Part shown: one piece after another, positions 1 through 7,090 of the stretch
How the letters are laid out: every line of letters begins with the position of its first letter
Numbering within the stretch: position 1 is the first letter of the stretch
Assembly (NCBI GenBank): GCA_009781445.1
Contig: WQYD01000011.1
Coordinates: 1 to 35,917 of the forward strand
Direction: 5' to 3'
DNA from: Bacillota bacterium
GTDB taxonomy: Bacteria; Bacillota; Clostridia; Christensenellales; DTU072
Length of the DNA: 35,917 nucleotides
The notes under the pieces: generated by a model
What the model saw: only the letters and a program-made list of their open reading frames with translations
Database searches by the model: none
Told to the model about the DNA's origin: nothing
Position numbers and translations under genes: made by a program

Positions 1-88
1 CACCCGTGCTTGCAATAAATGTCAAATATTCCGCCGTAGAACTGCGAATTGTTACTTCTTTTTTATTTTTTTTAATCGTAGGTTTCAT
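1..88 (-). CDS. RhuM-family protein, N-terminal fragment (cut by window edge)
   Basis: Reading leftward from the ATG at 88, 29 codons are open to the window edge and give MKPTIKKNKKEVTIRSSTAE followed by YLTFIASTG. From memory, the stretch IRSSTAEYLTFIA is the typical N terminus of RhuM-family (virulence protein RhuM/KilA-N-related) proteins, which are often found with prophages, restriction-modification loci and genomic islands. Their molecular role is not established. The start lies 9 nt after the stop of the 285-residue gene, so the two are probably co-transcribed. Only the first ~30 residues are visible, so the family call rests on a short but distinctive stretch. Confidence 0.6.
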   Translation of the reverse strand, partial: MKPTIKKNKKEVTIRSSTAEYLTFIASTG

Positions 89-97
89 ATTTTTGTC

Positions 98-955
98 TTA
101 TTCGGAAAAATCTCTTACCCATTTGTCGACATTGGTTTTATGATTTATTAAATAATCTGAATGGATAATCGCTTCAAGATACAAGGCAAAAGCTGTATTG
201 TAAATTTCTTCCATTTCTTGATTGGTTTTTCCGCCTATTATTGTTGCCTGCTTAGCATTGGGCGCATGGCGTGTATCTGTTTTTTGCGATAGCAAGCCAA
301 TGTTGCTAACAAGGGCGGTGTGATTGTTGGTTTTAAGCAGGTCTTTGATTGTTTCAAAATATTTATAAAGTCTACAAAGAATATCTGACTTTGCGTTCAA
401 ATCGCCCTTTAAAGAATGGTGGTGGAACAAGTACATTTTTTCGCCCAATTCGTATTTATCGCCTACAATTTCTGTGGCTTGCGTAACCGCATAATCTTTT
501 TCAACTATAATATGAAAACCGTTAGAATTCTCAACAATTTTATGGTTTAATCGTTCAACACTATTTTCAATATTTTCCAGCATCGCATTAAGACTGTCAA
601 CAAGACCCCGATAATCTTTGTCTCTTCGCCAAAAATCCATTATTAAACTTTTCGTTTCGGAATTGATTATTATGCCATATAAATACTCTAAGTAGCATTT
701 ATAGTATTCAACGGAAATACCCTGATTGTTTTTTTGTAAAACTTCAGCAATTTTATCTAAACCCGAACCTGCCAAAAAATCCTCATGACTTATGGCATTA
801 TTTCTAAACTTATTTTCTATTCTTAAGTAACACCCGTTCAATATGCTAAGAACGCTATTGCTGAAACACAATTTTGATAAAAGCCGTTCAAGGGTGGCAA
901 TTTCTCTTGCAATATTAATTTCTCTCTTCGCAAATTTTTCAAAAAAACTTTCCAT
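98..955 (-). CDS. Hypothetical protein, possible abortive-infection C-terminal-like domain
   Basis: A 285-residue soluble protein with no signal peptide or membrane helix, preceded by a good ribosome site (GAGG, 7 nt before ATG). I do not recognise it firmly. The last ~70 residues hold an L-L-S-x-x-T-D-T-R-H-A segment, then a helix N-T-A-F-A-L-Y-L-E-A-I. This loosely recalls the R-N-x-x-G-x-A-H-G plus N-x-A-x-x-L-x-x-F-L pattern of the abortive-infection C-terminal (Abi_C) domain, but the match is weak and by eye. The N-terminal two thirds look helical and rich in E, N and K. It sits directly upstream of the RhuM-family start, so both may belong to one accessory or defence cluster continuing beyond the window. 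Confidence 0.6.
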   Translation of the reverse strand: MESFFEKFAKREINIAREIATLERLLSKLCFSNSVLSILNGCYLRIENKFRNNAISHEDFLAGSGLDKIAEVLQKNNQGISVEYYKCYLEYLYGIIINSETKSLIMDFWRRDKDYRGLVDSLNAMLENIENSVERLNHKIVENSNGFHIIVEKDYAVTQATEIVGDKYELGEKMYLFHHHSLKGDLNAKSDILCRLYKYFETIKDLLKTNNHTALVSNIGLLSQKTDTRHAPNAKQATIIGGKTNQEMEEIYNTAFALYLEAIIHSDYLINHKTNVDKWVRDFSE

Positions 956-1131
956 TTATTACCTCATTCAAATATAAAATCGGATAGTGTTGCGACTATT
1001 CTTTGGTTTCAATACCTACTGTTCTAGGGATAAAAGCAAGTTAAAATTCGGTCGTTACACCACGGCAAATCACCGACATTTTAAATATCCGTTAAATTCA
1101 GTTGCTTAGGGCTTAACAGATTTACCGACTT

Positions 1132-1668
1132 CTATCTTCCGGGTAAAAACCTTTTCTTATATTCCACTATAGATTTCTCTATAACTTCTATGGCAACTTT
1201 TTTTGATTGAATGTCTATCTTTGCGGTTTCTTTGTGTTCAAGGGCTTTGTACACGGTGAAGAAGTGGCAAATTTCCTGCATTATGTGGGGGGGAAGTTCT
1301 AAGATATCTCTGTACGCACTCCAACTTGGTTCTTTAAAAGGGATTGCGATAATCTTATTATCCACCACACCATCGTCCAGCATGGAAACCATGCCGATAG
1401 GATAGCAACGGCAAAGCGCAAGCGGTGTGATAACTTCGTTAGACATAATCAGCACATCAAGCGGATCGTTATCTTCTGCATAGGTGCGCGGAATAAAGCC
1501 GTAATTGGCGGGGTAGTGGGTGGAAGTGTACAAAATTCTATCAAGAATTAAGCCACCTGTTTGCTTATCAAGCTCATATTTGTTTTTGCTTCCCTTGGGG
1601 ATTTCAATAACTGATAAAAAGTCCTGCGATGCAATTCTGTCTGCATGAACATCGTGCCAAAGATTCAT
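1132..1668 (-). CDS. ppa: Inorganic pyrophosphatase, soluble family I
   Basis: Hydrolyses pyrophosphate to two phosphates in the cytoplasm, pulling biosynthetic reactions forward. The protein (178 residues from the chosen start) shows the family I signature: IPKGSKNKYELDK near residues 23-35, the YPANYGFIPRT stretch, and the metal-binding D-N-D-P-L-D-V-L motif near residues 66-73. The length matches bacterial family I enzymes. An in-frame ATG nine codons upstream (1695) exists, but GGAGGG lies 6 nt before the ATG at 1668, so I take that start. It has its own promoter (1722-1751) and is divergent from feoA. Confidence 0.95.
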   Translation of the reverse strand: MNLWHDVHADRIASQDFLSVIEIPKGSKNKYELDKQTGGLILDRILYTSTHYPANYGFIPRTYAEDNDPLDVLIMSNEVITPLALCRCYPIGMVSMLDDGVVDNKIIAIPFKEPSWSAYRDILELPPHIMQEICHFFTVYKALEHKETAKIDIQSKKVAIEVIEKSIVEYKKRFLPGR

Positions 1669-1721
1669 TCTTTGCCCTCCGAAATATGTTTTCATTTTTA
1701 ATTACTAAAATGATTAAATCA

Positions 1722-1751
1722 ATTATAGCACCTAAGTGGTAAATTATGCAA
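1722..1751 (-). promoter_or_regulatory. Sigma-A promoter for ppa
   Basis: On the minus strand TTGCAT (1746-1751) and TATAAT (1722-1727) are separated by 18 bp. The -10 box is about 54 bp from the ppa start. TTGCAT recurs as the -35 box of other promoters in this window (hicAB, the lipoprotein leader). On the plus strand the same region leads into feoA; a short inverted repeat TGATTAAATCA (1711-1721) lies here and could be an operator, but it is not a clear Fur or DtxR box. Confidence 0.65.
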
Positions 1752-1771
1752 GAACAAAATACTTTAATAGT

Positions 1772-2002
1772 ATGGCTTCAATAACTTTGGCGGATTTACC
1801 CGTGGGAACGGCGGGGGCGGTGATTAAAATTGAGGGTAGCGGTGCGGAAATTATCAGGCTCATGGACATGGGCTTTACACCCAAAACAAAAGTTACGCTT
1901 TTTAAAATTGCCCCGCTTGGCGATCCGTACGAAGTTATTTTGCGCGGATACCATTTAACGCTACGCGTAAGCGAATGCTTGAAAATTAAGGTGGAAAAGT
2001 GA
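1772..2002 (+). CDS. feoA: FeoA, small ferrous-iron transport protein
   Basis: A 76-residue SH3-like FeoA protein that works with FeoB in ferrous iron uptake. It shows the family pattern: L-A-D-L-P-V-G at the start, then I-x-R-L-M-D-M-G-F-T-P-x-T-x-V, then the final L-R-G-Y-H-L-T-L-R-V-S-E segment. I chose the ATG at 1772 because the FeoA fold begins right after it; a GTG 12 codons upstream (1736) would add an unrelated lead. No clear ribosome site precedes 1772, and a TTTAAT box ends only 3 nt upstream, so the exact start and mRNA end are uncertain. Its TGA overlaps the GTG start of feoB (GTGA), so the two are translationally coupled. Confidence 0.9.
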   Translation: MASITLADLPVGTAGAVIKIEGSGAEIIRLMDMGFTPKTKVTLFKIAPLGDPYEVILRGYHLTLRVSECLKIKVEK

Positions 2003-3846
2003 TAGTCGCGCTTGTGGGAAATCAAAACTGCGGTAAAACCACGCTATTCAACCGCCTTACGGGTGGCAGGCGCAAGGTGGGAAATTTCCCTGGGGTTACC
2101 ACAGAAATTTCAAGCGGAAAACTTATGGGGAATCCAAGCATTAAGATTGTGGATTTACCCGGATTATACTCATTAAACGCTTACACAAACGAAGAAAAGC
2201 TAACCTTAAATTTTATAAAAGAAAGCCACGCGGATATAATAATTAACATAGTGGATGCAACTAACTTAAACCGCAATTTGTATCTCACAATGCAACTTTT
2301 GGAATCCCAAACCCCGATTATCCTCGCAATAAACATGGCAGACGAACTCAAGAAAAACGGCACGGAAATCAATGTGGACGAACTTAAAAGGCTTTTAGGT
2401 TGCGAGGTATTTTTAATGGCGTGCGCGAAAAACCAAGGGGTTAGTGCGCTTAGCGAATGTTTAATTCAGAATTCAGAATTAAGAATTCAGAATTATGGAA
2501 ATATCAATAAAGATTCCACCCCTATGCCCTATGCCCTATGCCCTATGCCCTCAATCTACGCTGAAATCGTAAATTCGCGCTACAACCGCATTGATACCCT
2601 GCTTAGCAAAGTTATCACAAAGCAAGGTGAAAACAAAGCGCAAATGTTTTCGCGGAAGATAGATAAACTTTTAACCCACAAGGTGCTTGCCCTGCCGATT
2701 TTTTTAATTATTATGGGGCTTGTGTTTTATCTTTCGTTCGGGCTTGTGGGGAATTTGATAAGTGATTTAGTTCGGGATTTTATTCAAAACGGCGGTAAGG
2801 CGCTTAGCGGTTTTCTAACAAAGAGAAGTGTGCCACCCTTGCTTGTTTCGTTTGCCGTGGACGGCGCGTACGCAGGCGTGGCAAGCGTAATTTCATTTTT
2901 GCCGATGCTTGTGCTGTTATTTTTCTTTTTATCCTTAATTGAAGACACGGGATATATGGCGCGCGTTGCGTTCGTGCTTGATAAATTGCTAAGCAAAATC
3001 GGGCTTAACGGCAAGGCGGTTGTGCCTGTGCTTTTGGGGTTTGGCTGTTCTGTTCCCGCCTATATGTCCTGCCGTACTTTACCCCTCAACCACGAACGGC
3101 AGGCGTCCTCTGCCATGGTTGGGTTTATACCGTGCAGTGCCAAAATTCCGCTTATCGCCCTCTTTGCTTCGGTTTTCTTTGCAAAATACCGCGCAGTCGC
3201 CATGCTTGCCGTGTACATTTTAAGCATGGTTCTTGGCGTGATAACCCAACTTATTTTGAAAAAGACGAAATTTAAGAACCAAAAGTCGGGCTTTATTCTT
3301 GAATTACCGCCTTACCGAATGCCGTCTTTAAAAAATGTATCTGTTTATCTTTTTGAAAAGGCAAAGGTTTTTTTAGTAAAGACATTTACGGTTATTCTTC
3401 TTTCTTCGGTGTTTGTGTGGTTTTTATTAAATTTCGGCATAAATTTTAAGCCTGCCGAAAGCATAGAAAGCAGTATTCTTGCTTACGCCTCGCGGGCTTT
3501 TGCCCCCCTCTTTGCCCCTATAGGGCTTGGCGATTGGCGGATAGTAAGCGGAATTTTATCAGGAATTGTGGCAAAAGAGGCAATCTTAAGCAGTCTTGCC
3601 GTCCTTCTTGGCGCAGGCGCGACTGTTGAATCGGGGCTTATTGCCCCCCTTTCCGCCATGTTCACCGCAAGGCAAGCGGTTTCATTTTTAATATTCACCA
3701 CCCTTTACACCCCTTGCGCCGTAGCCTGTTCCGCCTGCATAAAAGAATCCCCCTCTAAAACCTTCGCCCGCACAACTCTCTTTATGCAAACGGCTATAGC
3801 TTACGGAATAAGTTTTTTGTTTTACTTCTTTTCGGGACTTTTTTAA
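1999..3846 (+). CDS. feoB: FeoB, ferrous iron transporter with N-terminal G domain
   Basis: Inner-membrane ferrous iron importer, 615 residues. The G domain is clear: P-loop GNQNCGKTT (7-15), FPGVTTE (30-36), DLPG (52-55) and NMAD (112-115). A helical linker follows, then the membrane part from about residue 230 with the Gate repeats (PVLLGFGCSVPAYMSCRTL and FTTLYTPCAVACSACIKE). The start is GTG overlapping the feoA stop. The protein is odd at residues 156-184: the end of the G domain runs into a low-complexity insert (IQNSELRIQN, then PMPYALCPMP) made by heptamer DNA arrays (see 2464-2550). The insert keeps frame and sits in the flexible G-domain/linker junction, so function is probably kept. 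The transporter call is secure; the effect of the insert is inference. Confidence 0.96.
   Translation: MIVALVGNQNCGKTTLFNRLTGGRRKVGNFPGVTTEISSGKLMGNPSIKIVDLPGLYSLNAYTNEEKLTLNFIKESHADIIINIVDATNLNRNLYLTMQLLESQTPIILAINMADELKKNGTEINVDELKRLLGCEVFLMACAKNQGVSALSECLIQNSELRIQNYGNINKDSTPMPYALCPMPSIYAEIVNSRYNRIDTLLSKVITKQGENKAQMFSRKIDKLLTHKVLALPIFLIIMGLVFYLSFGLVGNLISDLVRDFIQNGGKALSGFLTKRSVPPLLVSFAVDGAYAGVASVISFLPMLVLLFFFLSLIEDTGYMARVAFVLDKLLSKIGLNGKAVVPVLLGFGCSVPAYMSCRTLPLNHERQASSAMVGFIPCSAKIPLIALFASVFFAKYRAVAMLAVYILSMVLGVITQLILKKTKFKNQKSGFILELPPYRMPSLKNVSVYLFEKAKVFLVKTFTVILLSSVFVWFLLNFGINFKPAESIESSILAYASRAFAPLFAPIGLGDWRIVSGILSGIVAKEAILSSLAVLLGAGATVESGLIAPLSAMFTARQAVSFLIFTTLYTPCAVACSACIKESPSKTFARTTLFMQTAIAYGISFLFYFFSGLF
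2464..2550 (+). repeat. Composite heptamer repeat element inside feoB
   Basis: Five near-identical 7-mers (ATTCAGA, ATTCAGA, ATTAAGA, ATTCAGA, ATTATGG; 2464-2498) lead to a core GGAAATATCAATAAAGATTCC (2497-2517), then four CCCTATG units plus CCC (2520-2550). The span is 87 bp, 29 codons, in frame. The core read on the minus strand starts GGTGGAATCT, like the elements at 14086-14167 and 23114-23160. The same architecture occurs in mscL. Confidence 0.85.
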
Positions 3847-3941
3847 TAAAGATTCTACGGTGATTTTTGAAAAACTTAATTGTGAAAGCAATTGAAAACT
3901 CGGCTTTTTGCGATACTGTTTAAAATAACTGTTCTGCTGAC

Positions 3942-3971
3942 TTGACAAACATATGTTTGGTTTGCTATAAT
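3942..3971 (+). promoter_or_regulatory. Promoter with LexA-like palindrome in the spacer
   Basis: TTGACA (3942-3947) and TATAAT (3966-3971) are separated by 18 bp. A perfect 14-bp palindrome CAAACATATGTTTG (3946-3959) overlaps the -35 box and spacer. It fits the pattern of Gram-positive LexA/DinR boxes (GAAC-N4-GTTC) with A for G at the outer position. A repressor bound there would block RNA polymerase. The promoter at 31199-31228 has the same layout. LexA control is inference from motif shape. Confidence 0.75.
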
Positions 3972-3981
3972 AATAGCGTAA

Positions 3982-4046
3982 GTGGCGGGAAAAATAAATG
4001 CCAATACAAGCCTCGCGAATCGGGGCTTTTTCACAGAAACCGCCAC
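3982..4046 (+). ncRNA. Structured leader RNA with internal terminator, before PRTase operon
   Basis: The predicted transcript begins near 3978. A perfect 7-bp outer stem, GTGGCGG (3982-3988) with CCGCCAC (4040-4046), encloses an inner hairpin AAGCCTCG (4008-4015) with CGGGGCTT (4021-4028), loop CGAAT, followed by TTTTT (4027-4031). The inner hairpin with its T-run is a classic intrinsic terminator placed before the first gene. The outer clamp and the inner terminator can nest, so this may be an attenuator, a free small RNA of about 55 nt, or both. It matches no riboswitch class I know. The ribosome site AAAGGA lies downstream, before the ATG at 4073. Confidence 0.65.
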
Positions 4047-4072
4047 CAAAAAAATTATAAAGGAACAACCAT

Positions 4073-4687
4073 ATGAAAGTTTTTATTATTAAAGAAAATC
4101 ACTACCTCAACAAAGATATTGTTGGATTTTACCGCTCCGATTATGTTGGTTACCAAAAAGAAGGCAATCCTGATTTTATAAACAAACTAAAGAACATGAC
4201 CCGCGTAAACGGCGAATTGGATTTAATAGAAGAATTCGTTACTGTTGCGAAAATCCTAACCGAAGATCTTGGTAAACTAACAAATATCCCAAACTACGCA
4301 GGCAGTGCGATTTGCGCCGTTCCGCGCTCAAAGGCGGATTGCTCGTACCATAAAAGCCAACTTCTGTTCAAAAAAGCACTTGCAAGCGTAGCAGACAGTT
4401 TGAATTGCGAAAATTGCACCGATGCAATAAAAAGAGTAAGCGACACAAAAACCACACACAATTGGCGACTGAAAAACAACAAGGGTAGCGCGCCCTATAA
4501 AGGAATAACTAAAGATACCTGCAAAATAAACTCTAAAGCGTTTAAAGAAAAAAATGTTATACTTGTTGACGATATTTACACAGACGGTGTTCATGTTGTG
4601 GATGATTGCATTCAAACACTATTGGATCTTGGGGCAAAAAATGTGCTATTATATGTAGTGGCAAAAACATTAAACAAATCGGCATGA
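4073..4687 (+). CDS. Phosphoribosyltransferase-fold protein (type I PRTase)
   Basis: A 204-residue cytoplasmic protein. The PRPP-binding signature of type I phosphoribosyltransferases is plain at residues 161-172 (NVILVDDIYTDG), followed by a V-x-x-x-x-x-x-L-x-x-x-G-A-K-x-V helix-strand. An earlier strand ICAVPRSKAD (80-89) fits the usual start of the fold. It is not a standard purine or pyrimidine salvage enzyme; it resembles the ComF-type and conflict-system PRTases, which may act on nucleotides or nucleic acids. First gene of a tight three-gene operon: its TGA overlaps the ATG of the DprA-like gene. Expression is probably controlled by the LexA-like operator and terminator upstream. The substrate is unknown. 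Confidence 0.8.
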   Translation: MKVFIIKENHYLNKDIVGFYRSDYVGYQKEGNPDFINKLKNMTRVNGELDLIEEFVTVAKILTEDLGKLTNIPNYAGSAICAVPRSKADCSYHKSQLLFKKALASVADSLNCENCTDAIKRVSDTKTTHNWRLKNNKGSAPYKGITKDTCKINSKAFKEKNVILVDDIYTDGVHVVDDCIQTLLDLGAKNVLLYVVAKTLNKSA

Positions 4688-5499
4688 GTTCACAAATTGC
4701 AAAAAAACTATATATAGCCGTGCGACACGGCATAATTAAAACCAAGGCTCAATTTTGGAAGTTTTTCGCCGACCCCGAAAGCATAAATGGCATTGATATC
4801 GGCATATCCGAACCCGAACTTCCTTTCAGCTTAATTTGTTGTTTTGACGATAACTTTCCGAGAATCCCCGATACCGTAAAACTCACAGACAAACCTTTTC
4901 TTTTTGCATTTCACGGCGATATAACGCTACTGCACAATGCGCACAAAAATATTGCCGTTATCGGCACAATAAATCAAAGTGAAGAAATTGCGAGGCGCGA
5001 AAAGCGGATAATAGAGAAACTTGCAAGCAACGGGTGCAACATTGTAAGTGGCTTGGCTTGGGGGGCAGATACAGTTGCGCACACAGAAGCATTGGCGAAC
5101 GGCGCAAAAACTATCGCTTTTCTTCCTTCCTGCCTTGATAACATTTATCCGACTGCAAATATTGGTTTGGCAAATAGGATTATTAACTCGGGCGGGTTAA
5201 TCATAACGGAATATGTGGCAAAACCAAACAGCAAGCAAGAACAAATAAAACGCTTTATTGAAAGAGATCGGTTGCAAGCAATGTTCAGCAAGGCGGTAAT
5301 TTTAATAGCAAGCCACCGAAAAGGCGAGGGCGATAGTGGCTCACGGCACGCTATGCAAAAAGCAAAGGACTACGGCATTAAACGATTTGTAATGTTTGAC
5401 GAAAATACTGACACAAATGCACCGCAGTTCGGACTAAATTCAGACTTGTTAGCTGACGGCGCAGAGGTTTTAACATTAAATAAACTATGCTTATTGTAG
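4684..5499 (+). CDS. DprA/Smf-like SLOG-domain protein
   Basis: A 271-residue protein of the DprA (DNA-processing) branch of the SLOG Rossmann superfamily. Visible family marks, numbered from the ATG at 4684: FPRIP (58-62), IAVIGT (90-95), NIVSGLAWGADTVAH (119-133), the LDNIYPTAN stretch (141-149), FIERDRLQAM (171-180; R-N-R in classic DprA, here R-D-R) and a G-S-G-S-R-H-A-like segment near 207-213. The C-terminal winged-helix of classical DprA is missing. I chose the ATG that overlaps the PRTase stop (ATGA); an upstream in-frame ATG at 4606 lies inside the PRTase gene. Being locked between a PRTase and a HAD protein argues for a nucleotide- or DNA-sensing role in a conflict system rather than transformation. 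That role is inference. Confidence 0.85.
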   Translation: MSSQIAKKLYIAVRHGIIKTKAQFWKFFADPESINGIDIGISEPELPFSLICCFDDNFPRIPDTVKLTDKPFLFAFHGDITLLHNAHKNIAVIGTINQSEEIARREKRIIEKLASNGCNIVSGLAWGADTVAHTEALANGAKTIAFLPSCLDNIYPTANIGLANRIINSGGLIITEYVAKPNSKQEQIKRFIERDRLQAMFSKAVILIASHRKGEGDSGSRHAMQKAKDYGIKRFVMFDENTDTNAPQFGLNSDLLADGAEVLTLNKLCLL

Positions 5500-6011
5500 A
5501 TTTAGACGACACGCTCGTTGCTTCAACAAAACTAAACAACGATGCGTATAACTACGCGCTTGAAAAATTAGGGTTTGCTGAAATCAAAACCAGCGGTAGA
5601 ATCACGAGAAAAAGCCTTGCGCACTTAAGCCCCGAAATGCTTACAAAAGTTATATCAGAAAAGCAGAATTATTTCACCAGAGATTGGATGCCGTACAGGT
5701 TGACTATAAATAGCAAGCTTATCCATAAAATGATTTGGGCAGGAAAGGAAAATTGTTTTATTTGGACTAAATCCGAAAAAGGGCGCGCTATGGCTATCAT
5801 TGAGAAGCTAAGAATAGACAAAATCATTTCTGGTGTAATTTTTGACGACAAAAAGGATTTTTTGGGGAAATCTTTGAAGTTGTTGCAGGCGCATACGCGC
5901 GCCGACACGGCAGTTATCTACGAAAACACCAAACTTCGCAACTTGAAAGTTGTTGACTCTATTGATAGCAAGCCTTTCCGCGTAAAAGGTTATTTAGCGG
6001 TTTTAAAATGA
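5487..6011 (+). CDS. HAD-superfamily hydrolase-like protein
   Basis: A 174-residue protein starting with HAD motif I, VDLDDTLV (D5 nucleophile, D7), followed by a helical cap-like stretch, a motif II candidate F-I-W-T-K-S (91-96) and a motif IV candidate I-F-D-D-K-K-D-F (118-125). HAD enzymes are mostly phosphatases or phosphotransferases acting in the cytoplasm. It overlaps the DprA-like gene by 13 nt, so translation is coupled and the three products are likely made together. A HAD phosphatase beside a PRTase and a SLOG protein suggests processing of a nucleotide or sugar-phosphate product, possibly of the PRTase. The substrate is unknown. Confidence 0.8.
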   Translation: MLIVDLDDTLVASTKLNNDAYNYALEKLGFAEIKTSGRITRKSLAHLSPEMLTKVISEKQNYFTRDWMPYRLTINSKLIHKMIWAGKENCFIWTKSEKGRAMAIIEKLRIDKIISGVIFDDKKDFLGKSLKLLQAHTRADTAVIYENTKLRNLKVVDSIDSKPFRVKGYLAVLK

Positions 6012-6015
6012 AGAT

Positions 6016-6048
6016 AAAAAAAGACGGAATGCAAACAAGCAATCCGCC
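6016..6048 (-). terminator. Intrinsic terminator after fba (bidirectional)
   Basis: Stem GACGGAATGC (6023-6032) with GCAATCCGCC (6039-6048), 8 of 10 pairs, loop AAACAA. On the minus strand it is followed by seven T (6016-6022), ending fba. On the plus strand a TTTGTT tail could also end the PRTase-SLOG-HAD operon. Confidence 0.75.
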
Positions 6049-6080
6049 TTTGTTATGTTAAATTTGTTTTAGTTGGTGAA

Positions 6081-7010
6081 TTAAATCTTATTTGAACAGC
6101 CCAAAACATTCACAATTTTGTGCTTAACGATTTCCTTAATTGCTTGCCTTGCTGGGCCTAAGTATTGGCGGGGGTCAAAGTGAGAGGGGTTATCGTTAAA
6201 GTATTTGCGGACGGTGGCGGTTACTGCCATGCGAAGATCGCTATCAATATTTATTTTGCAAACTGCCATTGACGCTGCTTGCCTAAGCATTTCTTCGGGG
6301 ATTCCTTTTGCCCCCGGCATATTACCGCCGTATTGGTTAATCATTTCGGTGAGATATTGCGGAACGCTTGATGCGCCGTGCAAAACTATGGGAAAGCCCG
6401 GTAAAAGCCTTGATATTTCTTCCAAAATATCAAACCTTAGCTTGGCTTCGCCTTTAAATTTAAATGCGCCGTGGCTTGTGCCGATTGCAATCGCAAGGCT
6501 ATCTACCCCCGTTTTTGCCACAAATTCTTGAACTTGGGCGGGATCTGTGTATTGCGCGTCTGCGTCTGAAACATTAACTGCGTCCTCAATTCCTGCAAGC
6601 CTGCCAAGTTCAGCTTCAACCACAACTCCGCGATCATGCGCATAGTCCACCACATTTTTGGTGATTTTGATATTTTCCGCAAAGCTATGGTGCGAGGCGT
6701 CTATCATTACTGAAGTAAAGCCTCTTTCAATGCAATCCTTGCAAACTTCAAAGGTATCACCATGATCAAGGTGCAGGCAAATCGGCAAGCCCGAATCTTC
6801 CACCGCGGCTTGCACAAGGCGGTTAAGATAAATCGGATTTGAATACTTTCTTGCGCCTGCGGAAACCTGCAAGATAAGCGGTGCGCGTTCTTCCTTCGCC
6901 GCTTCCACAATACCTTGGATAACCTCCATATTGTTCACATTGAACGCACCGATTGCGTATCCGCCTGCATAGGCTTTTTTAAACATTTCCTTACTTGTTA
7001 CTAAAGGCAT
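6081..7010 (-). CDS. fba: Fructose-1,6-bisphosphate aldolase, class II
   Basis: Zinc-dependent aldolase that splits fructose-1,6-bisphosphate into two triose phosphates in glycolysis and runs in reverse in gluconeogenesis. The 309-residue protein has the class II marks: GAFNVNNMEV near residues 21-30, catalytic D82 in H-L-D-H-G, and zinc ligands H83, H180 (T-S-H-G) and H211 (L-H-G-A-S). The G-G-N-M-P-G-A-K-G-I-P segment near 228-238 is typical of the Firmicutes type. GGAGG lies 6 nt before the ATG. It is monocistronic, ended by the hairpin at 6016-6048, and divergent from the trmN6-like gene. Confidence 0.95.
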   Translation of the reverse strand: MPLVTSKEMFKKAYAGGYAIGAFNVNNMEVIQGIVEAAKEERAPLILQVSAGARKYSNPIYLNRLVQAAVEDSGLPICLHLDHGDTFEVCKDCIERGFTSVMIDASHHSFAENIKITKNVVDYAHDRGVVVEAELGRLAGIEDAVNVSDADAQYTDPAQVQEFVAKTGVDSLAIAIGTSHGAFKFKGEAKLRFDILEEISRLLPGFPIVLHGASSVPQYLTEMINQYGGNMPGAKGIPEEMLRQAASMAVCKINIDSDLRMAVTATVRKYFNDNPSHFDPRQYLGPARQAIKEIVKHKIVNVLGCSNKI

Positions 7011-7074
7011 TGAACTTCCTCCGTTTGTTACTTCCCATATTGTACCAAATTTAAAAGCAAAAAGCTATTTTTAA

Positions 7075-7083
7075 TGCTATAAT
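7075..7083 (+). promoter_or_regulatory. Extended -10 promoter of trmN6; likely leaderless mRNA
   Basis: TGCTATAAT (TG at 7075-7076, TATAAT at 7078-7083) forms an extended -10 box. Exactly 7 nt separate it from the ATG at 7091, so transcription should begin at or beside the start codon. No ribosome site can be seen. Confidence 0.65.
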
Positions 7084-7090
7084 TATTTTT

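Noticed and set aside
1709-1725. Fur box before feoAB
   Set aside because: TGATTAAATCA is a short inverted repeat but does not fit the 7-1-7 Fur consensus well enough.
2464-2550. CRISPR array or ordinary microsatellite
   Set aside because: Units are 7 bp without spacers, and different unit types flank a non-repetitive core that recurs at other loci, so neither a CRISPR array nor simple slippage explains it.
3982-4046. Retron msr/msd RNA
   Set aside because: The clamp resembles a retron base stem, but no reverse transcriptase gene is present in or near the operon.
3688-4068. Minus-strand 126-codon frame across the feoB end and PRTase leader
   Set aside because: It runs antisense through feoB and the promoter/leader structures and has no recognisable protein features.
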